This document shows positions 16,022-24,689 of a stretch of 28,151 nt of DNA, piece after piece. The position numbers were made by a program, and so were the translations under genes. The notes below the pieces were generated by a model. That model ran no database searches. It was given only the letters and a program-made list of their open reading frames with translations, and was not told the DNA's origin. The stretch comes from Chloroflexota bacterium. Lineage in GTDB: Bacteria; Chloroflexota; Anaerolineae; J102. Location of the stretch: NCBI GenBank assembly GCA_013152695.1, contig JAADFV010000360.1, positions 1,349-29,499 on the forward strand. Direction: 5' to 3'. Position 1 is the stretch's first letter; each line of letters begins with the position of its first letter.

Positions 16022-16957
16022 TCAGGTTTCGTCGGAAGTGTTTTTCTGGCTGGCTTCCAGCAAAGCATCGAGGGCAGCGCCGGGATCATCGAGCGAGACG
16101 TTTTTGATATCCTCAGGAAGAGTCTCGGATTCAGGAGGAGGCTCTGGGGTCGCAGCTGGCGAGGCCTCGGGGTAGACAATACGGGCTGGCTCTTCTTCTG
16201 CGGCCGCAGTATCCGCGCCTTCTTTTTCGAGCTTCTCGGCGGGAACAACGGGCGCTTGGATGGGAGTCTGTGCTCGACCCGTAAAGAGGCGGCTCAAGAG
16301 AAAAGCGCCTAATACAATCAAGAGAACCGGCCATAGCTTTACCAGCACACTTTCGTTACCACCCAAACCTTCTCCCAGGAGCATTAAAGAAAATGCTCCA
16401 AGGACGCCGGTCATCACTAAGGCCCATAAAAAACGTCGCCGGTTGCCGACCAGCAGGTAAATAAGTAAAAAACTGATGGCAAAGCCCCCAAACAGCAGCG
16501 CACCCAAGATGAAAGCGGAAAAGCGGTCGGTATCCGGCACCATCATCGAAATCGTCGCCCAACCAACGCCTCCCATCGTGGCGATCAAACCGGCTGTTAG
16601 TAGCGCCCACCAGCGTTGCTTGCGGTCGCTAAGGAATAACACCACAAAACCCAGGATAACGCCTCCCAGGAATAATAGCCCCAACCAGGGAGGGGCCACC
16701 GTTTCGAGAGTAGTAAGGTAGACTACGGCTCCTAAAGAGATCAGACTAAAGCCGGGGATGGTAAAAGCCCAGCGCTGGGGTTGTAAAAGGATGGCTATCA
16801 AAAAGGCTGCACCAGCTAATGCCAGCAAGGCAGCAATGGCATAGGCGGTATAAATTTTATAGGGGTCGAGTACGCCAAAGTTATAGAGCAAGCCGGCGAT
16901 ACCCAAGAGCAGCAACAGGATGCTCCATAAAAGTGTATTCGTTTGGTTTCGTTTCAT
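16022..16957 (-). CDS. Polytopic membrane protein with acidic cytosolic tail, unknown function
   Basis: 311 residues from ATG 16957, with AAGGAG 6 nt upstream (16964-16969), which rules out the TTG at 16963. About seven or eight hydrophobic segments fill residues ~8-225. Some, such as TLLWSILLLLLGIAGLLYNFGV and LWPVLLIVLGAFLLSRLF, resemble the LiaI/LiaF/DUF5668-type pattern of short membrane repeats with a Trp-Pro turn. The tail (~235-311) is rich in Glu/Pro/Ala and ends in an acidic helix (DDPGAALDALLEASQ). Function unknown. It lies 60 nt after the MFS stop and 19 nt before the amidase start. Confidence 0.75.
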   Translation of the reverse strand: MKRNQTNTLLWSILLLLLGIAGLLYNFGVLDPYKIYTAYAIAALLALAGAAFLIAILLQPQRWAFTIPGFSLISLGAVVYLTTLETVAPPWLGLLFLGGVILGFVVLFLSDRKQRWWALLTAGLIATMGGVGWATISMMVPDTDRFSAFILGALLFGGFAISFLLIYLLVGNRRRFLWALVMTGVLGAFSLMLLGEGLGGNESVLVKLWPVLLIVLGAFLLSRLFTGRAQTPIQAPVVPAEKLEKEGADTAAAEEEPARIVYPEASPAATPEPPPESETLPEDIKNVSLDDPGAALDALLEASQKNTSDET

Positions 16958-17017
16958 AGTCAACTCCTTATTCAGAATAAATATCGTTCGTTTGTTTTGC
17001 CAGCATGAGCAATTCTG

Positions 17018-18211
17018 TTAGGATGCCATAGCAGGGGCCGGTTCGTGCAGACGGCTCATCATCATCAGCGCCAGGGCAAGGAAAACGGCACTAAAGAGCC
17101 AAATACTGGTATGACCCACCAGATCGATGGTCCATCCCCCGAGGATGGGCCCGGTAATCGCTGCTGCCGATGAAGCGAAGTAATACAGGCCGGTATAGGC
17201 ACCAATACGCTCTTCACCCCCCACATCATAAACAATGGGAAGAGAATTGATATTGATTAAAGCCCAAAACATGCCCATCATCGCCAAAAGTGCCAGCAAA
17301 ACCGTACTGCTACGCACAAAATTACCGAAAAGTAGTCCTATGAACATCCCTGCCAATCCCACCATGATCGTACGTTTGCGCCCGAATTTTGTGGCAATAT
17401 AACCGCTGGGGATGGCAAAGAGGATGAGTGTAGCGGCAAAGGCTGTCAACATTTGTGTGCCGGTACCTTCATCAATTTTTAGAACATTGCGGGCATAAAT
17501 CGTGAAAAAGGCCTCCATCGCATTCCATCCCACAAACCAAAAGAAGATAGCACTGAGGATGGTTACACCATTCCGATCTTCATGCTTCCATACTTCTCGT
17601 AAGTTGGCCCATAGGCCCACCTTTTCCATCGATGGCGTATCGATTTCTTCCGGCTCTTTGACGAAAAGGATGACCATGCCAATACCAATCAACATGACGC
17701 CAGCACCGACGATAAACGGTAAGGGGACACCGATTTTGTACAGTGCCCCTCCCCCAAACAGTGCCAGGGCCCCGCCAACTCCGCCCATGAGGTTGATGAC
17801 ACCGTTGGCCTTGCTACGTTGCTCGCTGGGGAAGAGGTCTCCCAGGTAGGCCACGGTAGGAGAGCGAAACAAGGCCATCCCAATGTTCGTGCCCAGGATG
17901 GCCAAAGCAATCAAGACAAAGTTTTCACGCACAAAAGGAACCAGCATAAAGAATATGGCAGCCAGAGGCGCGCCCAAGAGGAGCCACGGTTTGCGCCGCC
18001 CCAGTCGCGTCCAGGTATGATCACTTTTTTCGCCTACCCAGGGCTGGACAAACATGTTGATGATGTTGTCCCAGGTGAGAATAAAACCGATCAAGGCGGC
18101 CGAAAGCCCTAAATCCTCCAACATAGGAGGGATCAGCGAATTGAAAATAGGCCAGATAATGGAAATACCAAAAAAGCCAAAGCCAACTGTGAAAGTATAG
18201 CGCCAGTTCAT
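17018..18211 (-). CDS. MFS transporter (SLC45/GPH-like sugar permease type)
   Basis: 397 residues, about 12 membrane helices. The loop between helices 2 and 3, GEKSDHTWTRLGRRKPWLLLG, and the segment GDLFPSEQRSKANGVINLMG are characteristic of the SLC45/glycoside-pentoside-hexuronide branch of the major facilitator superfamily, which mainly carries sugars with protons or sodium. The second conserved loop, ATKFGRKRTIMVGL, is also present. ATG at 18211 with AGAGG 6 nt upstream. Substrate cannot be read from the sequence; the neighbouring membrane protein and amidase do not settle it. Confidence 0.85.
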   Translation of the reverse strand: MNWRYTFTVGFGFFGISIIWPIFNSLIPPMLEDLGLSAALIGFILTWDNIINMFVQPWVGEKSDHTWTRLGRRKPWLLLGAPLAAIFFMLVPFVRENFVLIALAILGTNIGMALFRSPTVAYLGDLFPSEQRSKANGVINLMGGVGGALALFGGGALYKIGVPLPFIVGAGVMLIGIGMVILFVKEPEEIDTPSMEKVGLWANLREVWKHEDRNGVTILSAIFFWFVGWNAMEAFFTIYARNVLKIDEGTGTQMLTAFAATLILFAIPSGYIATKFGRKRTIMVGLAGMFIGLLFGNFVRSSTVLLALLAMMGMFWALININSLPIVYDVGGEERIGAYTGLYYFASSAAAITGPILGGWTIDLVGHTSIWLFSAVFLALALMMMSRLHEPAPAMAS

Positions 18212-18268
18212 GACAAACCTCTCTCAAAAACGTGAGCGTAGTACTCAGTCAGGTATGATTCGGCAACA

Positions 18269-18337
18269 GTCATTTTGGGTGAAACGAGCAAGCTCACCAT
18301 TCGCCATCCAGAGTTTCTTCACTTCATTCAAAATGAC
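18269..18337. repeat. 69-nt imperfect hairpin element (MITE/REP-like)
   Basis: Left arm 18269-18295 (begins GTCATTTTGGGTGAA) and right arm 18311-18337 (ends TTCATTCAAAATGAC) are 27 nt each: 20 Watson-Crick and 4 G-T pairs, with a 15-nt loop. It lies outside genes and looks like a small mobile palindrome. No transposase nearby. Confidence 0.6.
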
Positions 18338-18526
18338 ATATTTTTCATTACAAATTGACCGAATCGTGGAAATCCAACGAGAAAAAACGAAGGATCCGAT
18401 CGGAAAAATGGTCGTCGATATGAAGTGCATCATACCAGGGAAGGACATCATACGCAATGTCTCTCGCCCAGACGAATAATCAAGCGACATTCCGATTGGC
18501 CCCATCCAATTGGCGGTCTTTGGCCG

Positions 18527-18555
18527 TAGACAGGCAGAGGCGAAGGCGTTAAAAT
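18527..18555 (+). promoter_or_regulatory. Sigma70-like promoter of pdxST
   Basis: -35 TAGACA (18527-18532), 17 nt, -10 TAAAAT (18550-18555), each one base from consensus. Expected start near 18562, leader ~64 nt. Confidence 0.6.
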
Positions 18556-18625
18556 AAAAAGATAGTCAAACATCGAACAGATCGCCAGCAGGCGGTTTGA
18601 TTCGTTCAATTTTGGAGGTTTTCTT

Positions 18626-19513
18626 ATGGAACGTACAACTGGTACTTTTACTGTCAAATCCGGACTCGCCGACATGTTGAAAGGCGGCGTGATCATGGAT
18701 GTCACCAATGCTGAACAAGCTCGTATCGCCGAAGAGGCCGGGGCCTGTGCTGTGATGGCGCTTGAGCGTGTACCTGCCGATATTCGCGCCCAAGGTGGTG
18801 TCGCCCGCATGAGTGATCCCGAAAAAATCCTTGAGATTATGGACGCGGTTACCATTCCTGTGATGGCCAAGGTTCGTATTGGTCACTTCGTGGAGGCACA
18901 GATTCTAGAGGCACTCGGCGTCGATTTTATCGATGAAAGCGAAGTCCTGACCCCTGCCGATGAAGAACATCACATCAATAAATGGAATTTCAAAATTCCC
19001 TTTGTGTGTGGTTGCCGCAATTTAGGCGAGGCTCTGCGCCGGATTTCTGAGGGCGCGGCCATGATCCGCACCAAGGGTGAGGCCGGTACCGGTGATGTCG
19101 TCGAAGCCGTGCGCCACGCCCGCGCCGTCCTGGGCGAAATTCGCCGTTTGCAAACAAAAGCTCCTGAAGAACTCTTTACTTATGCCAAAGAAATCGGTGC
19201 CCCTTACGACCTTGTTAAAATGACGGCAGAACTTGGGCGCTTACCAGTCGTCAACTTTGCTGCCGGCGGCGTGGCTACCCCCGCCGATGCTGCCCTCATG
19301 ATGCAGTTGGGTGTGGATGGCGTGTTTGTTGGTTCCGGCATCTTCAAGAGCGGCAATCCAGCCAAGCGCGCCGAGGCCATTGTCAAGGCTGTGACCCACT
19401 ACCAGGATGCCAATATTTTGGCCGAAGTGAGCCGCAACCTGGGCGAGCCCATGGTCGGCCGCACAGTCGAATCAATGCCCGAATCGGAACGCATTGCCGG
19501 CCGCGGCTGGTAA
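18626..19513 (+). CDS. pdxS: Pyridoxal 5'-phosphate synthase subunit PdxS
   Basis: 295 residues, full length, GGAGG at 18614-18618 and 7-nt spacing. It condenses ribose 5-phosphate, glyceraldehyde 3-phosphate and ammonia into PLP. Visible: D25 ([13 protein letters not shown]), catalytic K82 (VMAKVRIGH), the second lysine K150 ([20 protein letters not shown]), the phosphate-binding [20 protein letters not shown] and GVFVGSGIF. Ammonia is supplied by PdxT, encoded 10 nt downstream. One of the most secure calls in the window. Confidence 0.98.
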   Translation: MERTTGTFTVKSGLADMLKGGVIMDVTNAEQARIAEEAGACAVMALERVPADIRAQGGVARMSDPEKILEIMDAVTIPVMAKVRIGHFVEAQILEALGVDFIDESEVLTPADEEHHINKWNFKIPFVCGCRNLGEALRRISEGAAMIRTKGEAGTGDVVEAVRHARAVLGEIRRLQTKAPEELFTYAKEIGAPYDLVKMTAELGRLPVVNFAAGGVATPADAALMMQLGVDGVFVGSGIFKSGNPAKRAEAIVKAVTHYQDANILAEVSRNLGEPMVGRTVESMPESERIAGRGW

Positions 19514-19523
19514 AGATGGCGCT

Positions 19524-20180
19524 ATGAAGATCGGAGTTCTTGCCCTGCAAGGGGCCTTTCGTGAACATATCAAAAAACTACAGCAAATTGGTGTCGAGGC
19601 GGTGGCCGTACGCCTTCCCTCAGACCTCGATGATCTGCAAGCATTGATCATCCCTGGTGGAGAATCCACTACCATGGGCAATCTTGCCTCCTCTTTTGGC
19701 TTGGTGACACCACTGCGCCAGTTTTGCCGTAGCCATCCGGTGTGGGGCACCTGCGCCGGTTTGATTTTGCTTGCCAACGCTGCGCGTGGCCAGAAGAAGG
19801 GTGGCCAGGCCCTGATTGGTGGGCTCGATGTGGAAGTCGATCGTAATTATTTTGGCCGTCAAGTCGACAGCTTCGAGATCGATTTACAGGTGCCGGCTTT
19901 AAGTAAAGTGGCATTACCCGAAGACCCCTTAGGGCCCTTCCATGCCATTTTCATTCGGGCCCCCGTCGTTACCCGCGTCGGTCCCGAAGTCGAAGTACTG
20001 GCAACCCTGCCAACTGGTGAAATCATTGCCGTGCAACAGGGACGACTCCTGGGTACAGCTTTTCATCCTGAACTCAGCGACGATTTGCGGTTCCATCGCT
20101 ATTTTGTGGCCCTGGTGGCCGGGGCCCTGGCTGCTTCCAACAACGGCCAACGACAACGGATTATTTCCCATTCCTCATGA
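19524..20180 (+). CDS. pdxT: Pyridoxal 5'-phosphate synthase glutaminase subunit PdxT
   Basis: 218 residues from ATG 19524; an earlier in-frame start at 19494 would overlap pdxS. It hydrolyses glutamine and channels ammonia to PdxS. Class I glutaminase triad: C77 (GTCAGLILL), H181 and E183 (FHPELSDD); other landmarks are MKIGVLALQGAFREH, IPGGESTTM and IFIRAPVV. The C-terminus is a polar tail of ~18 residues. Its stop overlaps the start of the Nudix gene (ATGA at 20177-20180). Confidence 0.97.
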   Translation: MKIGVLALQGAFREHIKKLQQIGVEAVAVRLPSDLDDLQALIIPGGESTTMGNLASSFGLVTPLRQFCRSHPVWGTCAGLILLANAARGQKKGGQALIGGLDVEVDRNYFGRQVDSFEIDLQVPALSKVALPEDPLGPFHAIFIRAPVVTRVGPEVEVLATLPTGEIIAVQQGRLLGTAFHPELSDDLRFHRYFVALVAGALAASNNGQRQRIISHSS

Positions 20181-20707
20181 AACCCAACTATGGCGTCGAT
20201 CTCAGCCGCTACATGCTCATCCCGCGTGTTCTGATCATAGCCACCCACGGGGATGAAATCCTTGTCATTCGCCGTGCTGCTCATAAAAAACTGTGGCCGG
20301 GGGTGGTCAATGCGCCGGGAGGGCATGTAGAGGTTGGGGAAGATCCGCTGCAAGCGGCACGACGCGAATTATGGGAAGAAACCGGTATCGAGGCGACAAA
20401 ACTGGATTTACGGGGGATGCTCATTACGGATTCAGAACAGCCCGGCGTGGGCATCCTCGTATTTATCTTCCGGGCCGAGGTTGAAGACACCCAGCTTACG
20501 GCCAGCAGCGAAGGTACACCCTTGTGGTTGTCTCGTAACGCCCTGGCGAACGAGACGATACTACCCGATTTCCCATTGTTGCTCTCCTTGTGCTTGGACC
20601 AGCCTGCATTTTTCTATGTGCACAAGCGGGCTGAGGAGGACGGCAGCGAAGAAATTAAGGTACGCCTCGACTCGAATATGTCGCTTGCTGCGACAGAACT
20701 GCTTTAG
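20177..20707 (+). CDS. Nudix hydrolase
   Basis: 176 residues, coupled to pdxT by ATGA. A perfect Nudix box GX5EX7REUXEEXGU spans residues 49-71 (GHVEVGEDPLQAARRELWEE, then TGI). Nudix enzymes cleave nucleoside diphosphates linked to other groups. The N-terminal strand (VLIIATHGDEILVIRR) and the box resemble MutT/ADP-ribose-type members, but specificity cannot be told. Its place at the end of the pdxST operon suggests a housekeeping or metabolite-repair role; a role in B6 metabolism is speculation. Confidence 0.9.
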   Translation: MKPNYGVDLSRYMLIPRVLIIATHGDEILVIRRAAHKKLWPGVVNAPGGHVEVGEDPLQAARRELWEETGIEATKLDLRGMLITDSEQPGVGILVFIFRAEVEDTQLTASSEGTPLWLSRNALANETILPDFPLLLSLCLDQPAFFYVHKRAEEDGSEEIKVRLDSNMSLAATELL

Positions 20708-20802
20708 ATCATGGCTAAAGGAGGGGAAATTTGAGATAATAGCGCGGGCGATAACATGTACGAAGAGCTCATACAGACGTATTGATCAAGGAGAAGCAAA
20801 CG

Positions 20803-22023
20803 ATGTCGATTCCCTGGGCCGAACGCTACGCCTTACGCATGCAACGCATTGGCAGTTCTGTCATTCGTGAGTTGCTTAAATTTACGACACAGCCAGACGT
20901 CATCTCCTTTGCGGGGGGATTACCCGCGGCCGAGCTTTTTCCCTTGCAGGCATTTCAACAAGCCAGTGAGCGTGTCTTACAGGAACGAGGTGCCAGTGCT
21001 TTACAATACAGCATTACCGAGGGCTATCTCCCCTTGCGAGAATGGTTGTGTGCGTTCTATGCTCGGCAAGGGGTCCAGCTCCACCCCGACAACATCCTCA
21101 TGACCTCCGGCTCTGCCCAGGCCCTTTATCTTACCGGCAAGATTTTCATCAATGCCGGTGACCCTGTGCTGGTGGAACGCCCCACTTTTTTGGGCGCTTT
21201 ACAAGCCTGGAACGGTTTTCAGGCCAGTTACGTCTCTGTTCCCCTCGATGATCACGGTATCCGACCCGATGAGCTAGGCCGTGCCCTGCGCGTGGGGCCT
21301 CGCTTTGCCTATGTGATCCCCACCTTCCAGAATCCTAGCGGCGCCACCATGTCTTTGGACAGGCGCCAGCATTTACTGGAGTTGCTGGATCATTACGGTG
21401 TCCCCGTGCTCGAGGATGATCCTTACAGCCGACTATTCTACGAAGAAACGGTTCCTCCTTCTTTGCTGGCACTGGAAATGAAAAGAGCTGGCGTTTCCAC
21501 GATTGAAGAGGGTAACGTCATTCACACCTCTACCTTTTCGAAAATCCTGGCGCCAGGACTTCGTCTTGCCTGGGTCATCGGCCCCCGCGATGTGATCAGG
21601 CACTACGTCAATGCCAAACAAGGTATCGATCTTCATACCAGCGGCTTTGTACAGCAGGTCGTGTACGAAGTCGTGAAGGATGGTTTTTTGCAAGAGCATT
21701 TGTCCAAGGTTCGCCAAGTTTATCAGAAGCGACGCGATACGATGTTGGCTGCACTGGCAGCTACCATGCCTGCTGCTGTGAGTTGGAATAAGCCTCTGGG
21801 CGGGCTTTTTTTGTGGTTGCAACTGCCACCGCACATCGATACCGCACAACTCCTTGAGACTGCCAAGCAGCGTCGGGTCGCCTTTATTCCCGGAGCAGCC
21901 TTCTATGCCACCCATGCCGAAAGCGGACGACACACGATGCGGCTCAATTTCTCCAATGTGAGCGAATCCGCGATTAGAGAAGGCATCAGTCGTCTGGCTG
22001 AAGTAATCCGGACGCATTTGTAA
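20803..22023 (+). CDS. PLP-dependent aminotransferase, class I/II (LysN/MocR-aminotransferase type)
   Basis: 406 residues from ATG 20803, with AAGGAG 9 nt upstream (20788-20793); the TTG at 20782 is rejected. Fold type I aminotransferase: FAGGLPAAELFP near residue 36, TSGSAQALYL (~101-110), the N177 of FQNPSG, D205 and Y208 of EDDPYSRLFYEE, the PLP lysine K247 in TSTFSKILAPGLRLAW, and the C-terminal RLNFSN substrate-binding arginine. This set is typical of 2-aminoadipate/valine/multi-substrate aminotransferases without a DNA-binding domain. Amino donor and acceptor cannot be assigned. It lies 95 nt after the Nudix gene, in the same direction. Confidence 0.92.
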   Translation: MSIPWAERYALRMQRIGSSVIRELLKFTTQPDVISFAGGLPAAELFPLQAFQQASERVLQERGASALQYSITEGYLPLREWLCAFYARQGVQLHPDNILMTSGSAQALYLTGKIFINAGDPVLVERPTFLGALQAWNGFQASYVSVPLDDHGIRPDELGRALRVGPRFAYVIPTFQNPSGATMSLDRRQHLLELLDHYGVPVLEDDPYSRLFYEETVPPSLLALEMKRAGVSTIEEGNVIHTSTFSKILAPGLRLAWVIGPRDVIRHYVNAKQGIDLHTSGFVQQVVYEVVKDGFLQEHLSKVRQVYQKRRDTMLAALAATMPAAVSWNKPLGGLFLWLQLPPHIDTAQLLETAKQRRVAFIPGAAFYATHAESGRHTMRLNFSNVSESAIREGISRLAEVIRTHL

Positions 22024-22065
22024 ACAGACACCATGAGCGGCTGCACGCCAAGAGAGACGAAAGTA

Positions 22066-22127
22066 GGACGCAGATAGCGCTGATGCCCGCAGATTTGCGC
22101 AGATTTCTATCTTTTTGATCAGCGTCA
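22066..22127. repeat. CGCAGAT-rich intergenic repeat fragment
   Basis: CGCAGAT occurs at 22069, 22088 and 22098 within ~35 nt, followed by TTTTTGATCAGCGTC. Such CGCAGAT/ATCTGCG-rich intergenic pieces are known as dispersed repeats in several bacterial genomes; here it is one damaged copy. The -35 region of the next gene overlaps its right end. Confidence 0.5.
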
Positions 22128-22142
22128 TCATCGTTCTATTCT
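22115..22142 (+). promoter_or_regulatory. Promoter candidate for ald
   Basis: -35 TTGATC (22115-22120), 16 nt, -10 TATTCT (22137-22142). Leader would be ~83 nt and include the hairpin at 22176-22205. Confidence 0.45.
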
Positions 22143-22175
22143 TCGAACCGTCTTCGTGAGATGCACCTTTCCGTT

Positions 22176-22205
22176 CGACTACGAAAATCTCGAATTTGGT
22201 AGTCG
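22176..22205 (+). promoter_or_regulatory. Hairpin in the ald leader
   Basis: CGACTAC (22176-22182) pairs perfectly with GTAGTCG (22199-22205), extended by three A-T pairs after one mismatch. It ends 8 nt before the ribosome site AGGAGG (22214-22219). Could be an operator or a leader structure. Confidence 0.4.
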
Positions 22206-22231
22206 TTGCCTTCAGGAGGTCTAGCAACTGT

Positions 22232-23332
22232 ATGGATATTTCAATTCCCCGCGAAATACGACCTGATGAGTACCGTATTGCCCTGACACCGGCTGGTGTG
22301 GAGGCTCTGATCAAAGCGGGTCATCGCGTCTATGTCGAGCACAATGCCGGGGCGTTGGCCGGGTTCGAGGATGACGCCTATCGTGCTGTGGGTGGGCAAA
22401 TCATCTACAGCCACGAAGAGGCCTTTCGGCGTGCTCAGATCATTGCTAAATTTACTCGCCCTACCCTCGATGAATTGCGAATGATGAGCGAAGGCCAGAT
22501 TCTTCTAGGATTTTTGCATCTGGCGGCGGGGCGTCGCGAAAAAATCCAGGTTTTGAAGGAGCAAGGAGTCTGTGCCATTGGTTGGGAAACAGTACAACAG
22601 GAGGATGGCGTCTTGCCGGTGCTACACGGCATCAGTACTATTGCCGGCCGATTTTTACCCCAGATTGTAGGTCGTTTTTTGCAGAGTAATGAAGGGGGGC
22701 GGGGTGTGATGATGTCGGGTTGTGCGACGGTGCCGCCGGCCGAAATCGTCATTCTTGGTGCCGGCACCATCGGTACTGAAGCGGCTCTGGCCCTCGCCGG
22801 CAACAAAGCCTCAGTCTATGTGCTGGATATCAATCCTGCTGCCCTGGAACGTGCCAGCCGCCTTCTCGATGGCCGTGGGGTCACGATGTATGCCACTGCC
22901 ACCAATATTCGTAAAATGGTACGTTTTGCCGATGCAGTCATCGGCGCCGTCTATGTGCCCGGTCAGCGTACGCCTATCCTCCTCTCACGTGCCGATATTC
23001 GCTCGATGCGGCCACGTAGTCTTTTCGTCGACGTCAGTATCGATCAAGGTGGATGTGCCGAGACCAGTCGCCCCACCACCCACTCCAATCCGACCTATGT
23101 CGCTGAAGGCGTCCTGCACTATTGCGTGCCTAACATCACCAGTGTAGTCGGGCGAACCATCACCCATGCCATGACTTATCTCACACTACCTTATCTCCTG
23201 CAATTGGCGAACGAGGGCGTAGACGGGGCGATTCGGGCTTTTCCGGAGTTGGGCCGGGGTGTCAATATCCGTGAGGGTCAGGTCATCCATGAAGGCTTAA
23301 AGACAGCTTTGACGGGCAGAGGTGAAGCATGA
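22232..23332 (+). CDS. ald: Alanine dehydrogenase family protein
   Basis: 366 residues from ATG 22232 (AGGAGG 12 nt upstream; the GTG-type start at 22196 is unlikely). NAD-dependent interconversion of L-alanine and pyruvate plus ammonia is expected. Present: REIRPDEYRIALTPAGV with R15, catalytic-type K73 and H96 (GFLHLA), the NAD motif LGAGTIG (~175-181) with D199, and VDVSIDQGGCAET with D271, followed by RPTTHSNPTYVAEGVLHYCVPN. The segment around K73 reads AKFTRP where typical family members have VKVKEP, so the K is kept but the flanking E is not; this raises the chance of an altered substrate. Stop overlaps the next start (ATGA). Confidence 0.85.
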   Translation: MDISIPREIRPDEYRIALTPAGVEALIKAGHRVYVEHNAGALAGFEDDAYRAVGGQIIYSHEEAFRRAQIIAKFTRPTLDELRMMSEGQILLGFLHLAAGRREKIQVLKEQGVCAIGWETVQQEDGVLPVLHGISTIAGRFLPQIVGRFLQSNEGGRGVMMSGCATVPPAEIVILGAGTIGTEAALALAGNKASVYVLDINPAALERASRLLDGRGVTMYATATNIRKMVRFADAVIGAVYVPGQRTPILLSRADIRSMRPRSLFVDVSIDQGGCAETSRPTTHSNPTYVAEGVLHYCVPNITSVVGRTITHAMTYLTLPYLLQLANEGVDGAIRAFPELGRGVNIREGQVIHEGLKTALTGRGEA

Positions 23333-24633
23333 ATAGTTGGACGCGGCTATATCGTGCGAAAATTACGAGCCCCGAAGCAGCCATTGCCACTATCCCTGAT
23401 GGCGTCAATATTTTTCTCACCGGCAACTGTTCTATTCCCCAATATTTGCTCAAGGCCCTGGTCGAACGAGCAAAACGTGATCAGATTCACGGTGTTACCA
23501 TTCATCAGATTCTTACCCTGGGAAATGCCGATTATGTTGCCCCCGATATGGAGGGCAAAATTCGTGTCAATACGATGTTTATCGGCCCCAATGTACGGGG
23601 GGCTGTCAACGCGGGCCGGGCAGATTTTACTCCCGTCTTTTTGAATGAAATCCCCAAATTATTTCGCGAAGGCATTATTCCCCTGGATGTAAGTCTCATT
23701 CATGTCTCACCTCCTGACGAACATGGTTTTTGCTCTTACGGTATCGAAGTCGGTATTACCAAACCGGCAGCAGAAAGTTCCCGAATCATCATCGCCGAAG
23801 TGAATGAGCAGATGCCGCGTACCTTGGGGGATAGCTTCATCCATGTTTCCAAAATTACGCATGTGGTGCCGGTCAATTATCCCTTGACCGAAATGGTGCA
23901 GGGCGAACCAGGGGAATTAGAAAAGGCTATCGGTGCCCATGTCGCCGAACTCATTCCCGACGGCGCCACACTGCAATTGGGGATTGGCGCCATTCCTGAT
24001 GGTGTCCTCTACTATTTGAAAGACAAGCGTGATCTGGGTATCCATAGCGAGATATTTTCCGATGGCGTCGTCGATCTCGTGGAATTGGGTGTGGTGACCA
24101 ATGAGCGCAAGACTTTGCATCGGGGAAAGATGATTTGTGGGATGATTTTGGGCTCGCAGAGATTGTATAATTTTGTCGACGATAACGCCATGGTCGAATT
24201 TCATCCTCAGGATTACGTCAATGATCCCTTTATCATTGCCCAAAATGACAACATGATCTCGATCAACTCCGCTCTGGAAGTTGATCTCACCGGCCAGGTT
24301 TGCGCCGACTCCATCGGCCATCGTTTTTACAGCGGTGTTGGCGGCCAGGTCGATTTCGTGCGGGGCGCAGCTCGCAGCAAAGGAGGTAAGCCCATCATTA
24401 CCCTGCCATCTACGGCTAAAAACGGCAGCATCTCCCGTATCGTCGCCGAACTGAAGCCGGGGGCAGGCGTCGTTACGACCCGCAACGACGTCCATTATAT
24501 CGTCACCGAATACGGTGTGGCTGATTTGTACGGTAAAACGATTCGGCAACGGGTGGAGGCCCTGATTAACATTGCCCATCCTGATTTTCGTGAAGATTTA
24601 CGCCGGCAGGCCCGTGCTTTTAACTACATTTGA
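23329..24633 (+). CDS. Acetyl-CoA hydrolase/transferase family (4-hydroxybutyrate/butyrate CoA-transferase-like)
   Basis: 434 residues, coupled to ald by ATGA. These enzymes move CoA between short carboxylic acids through a glutamyl-CoA intermediate. The predicted nucleophile is E241 in GIHSEIFSDGVVDL; other landmarks are the first domain's LIHVSPPDEHGFCSYG, LQLGIGAIPDGVL, GQVDFVRGAARSKGGK and the C-terminal VVTTRNDVHYIVTEYGVADL. Length and motifs match the butyrate/4-hydroxybutyrate:acetate CoA-transferase branch. Linked expression with ald points to a step from alanine- or pyruvate-derived metabolism to acyl-CoA exchange; that link is inference. Confidence 0.92.
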   Translation: MNSWTRLYRAKITSPEAAIATIPDGVNIFLTGNCSIPQYLLKALVERAKRDQIHGVTIHQILTLGNADYVAPDMEGKIRVNTMFIGPNVRGAVNAGRADFTPVFLNEIPKLFREGIIPLDVSLIHVSPPDEHGFCSYGIEVGITKPAAESSRIIIAEVNEQMPRTLGDSFIHVSKITHVVPVNYPLTEMVQGEPGELEKAIGAHVAELIPDGATLQLGIGAIPDGVLYYLKDKRDLGIHSEIFSDGVVDLVELGVVTNERKTLHRGKMICGMILGSQRLYNFVDDNAMVEFHPQDYVNDPFIIAQNDNMISINSALEVDLTGQVCADSIGHRFYSGVGGQVDFVRGAARSKGGKPIITLPSTAKNGSISRIVAELKPGAGVVTTRNDVHYIVTEYGVADLYGKTIRQRVEALINIAHPDFREDLRRQARAFNYI

Positions 24634-24689
24634 TTTGTGCTATCTGTGTTTATCCTACTCATCGACACTCTCAACCGTGATTTTTTACT

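Larger units (their letters stand above)
18212..18625. other. 414-nt divergent intergenic region
   Basis: No gene. It holds the MFS leader, a hairpin element at 18269-18337 and the pdxS promoter (18527-18555). The stretch 18340-18520 shows nothing I recognise. Confidence 0.6.

Noticed and set aside
16003..16248. 82-codon N-terminal extension of the amidase
   Set aside because: Overlaps the preceding gene in another frame, product is Pro/Arg/Ser low complexity, and the family starts at 16002.
22066..22110. Short CRISPR-like array
   Set aside because: Units are 7 nt with spacings of 19 and 10 nt, no direct repeat of CRISPR size and no spacer regularity; a dispersed repeat is the better reading.
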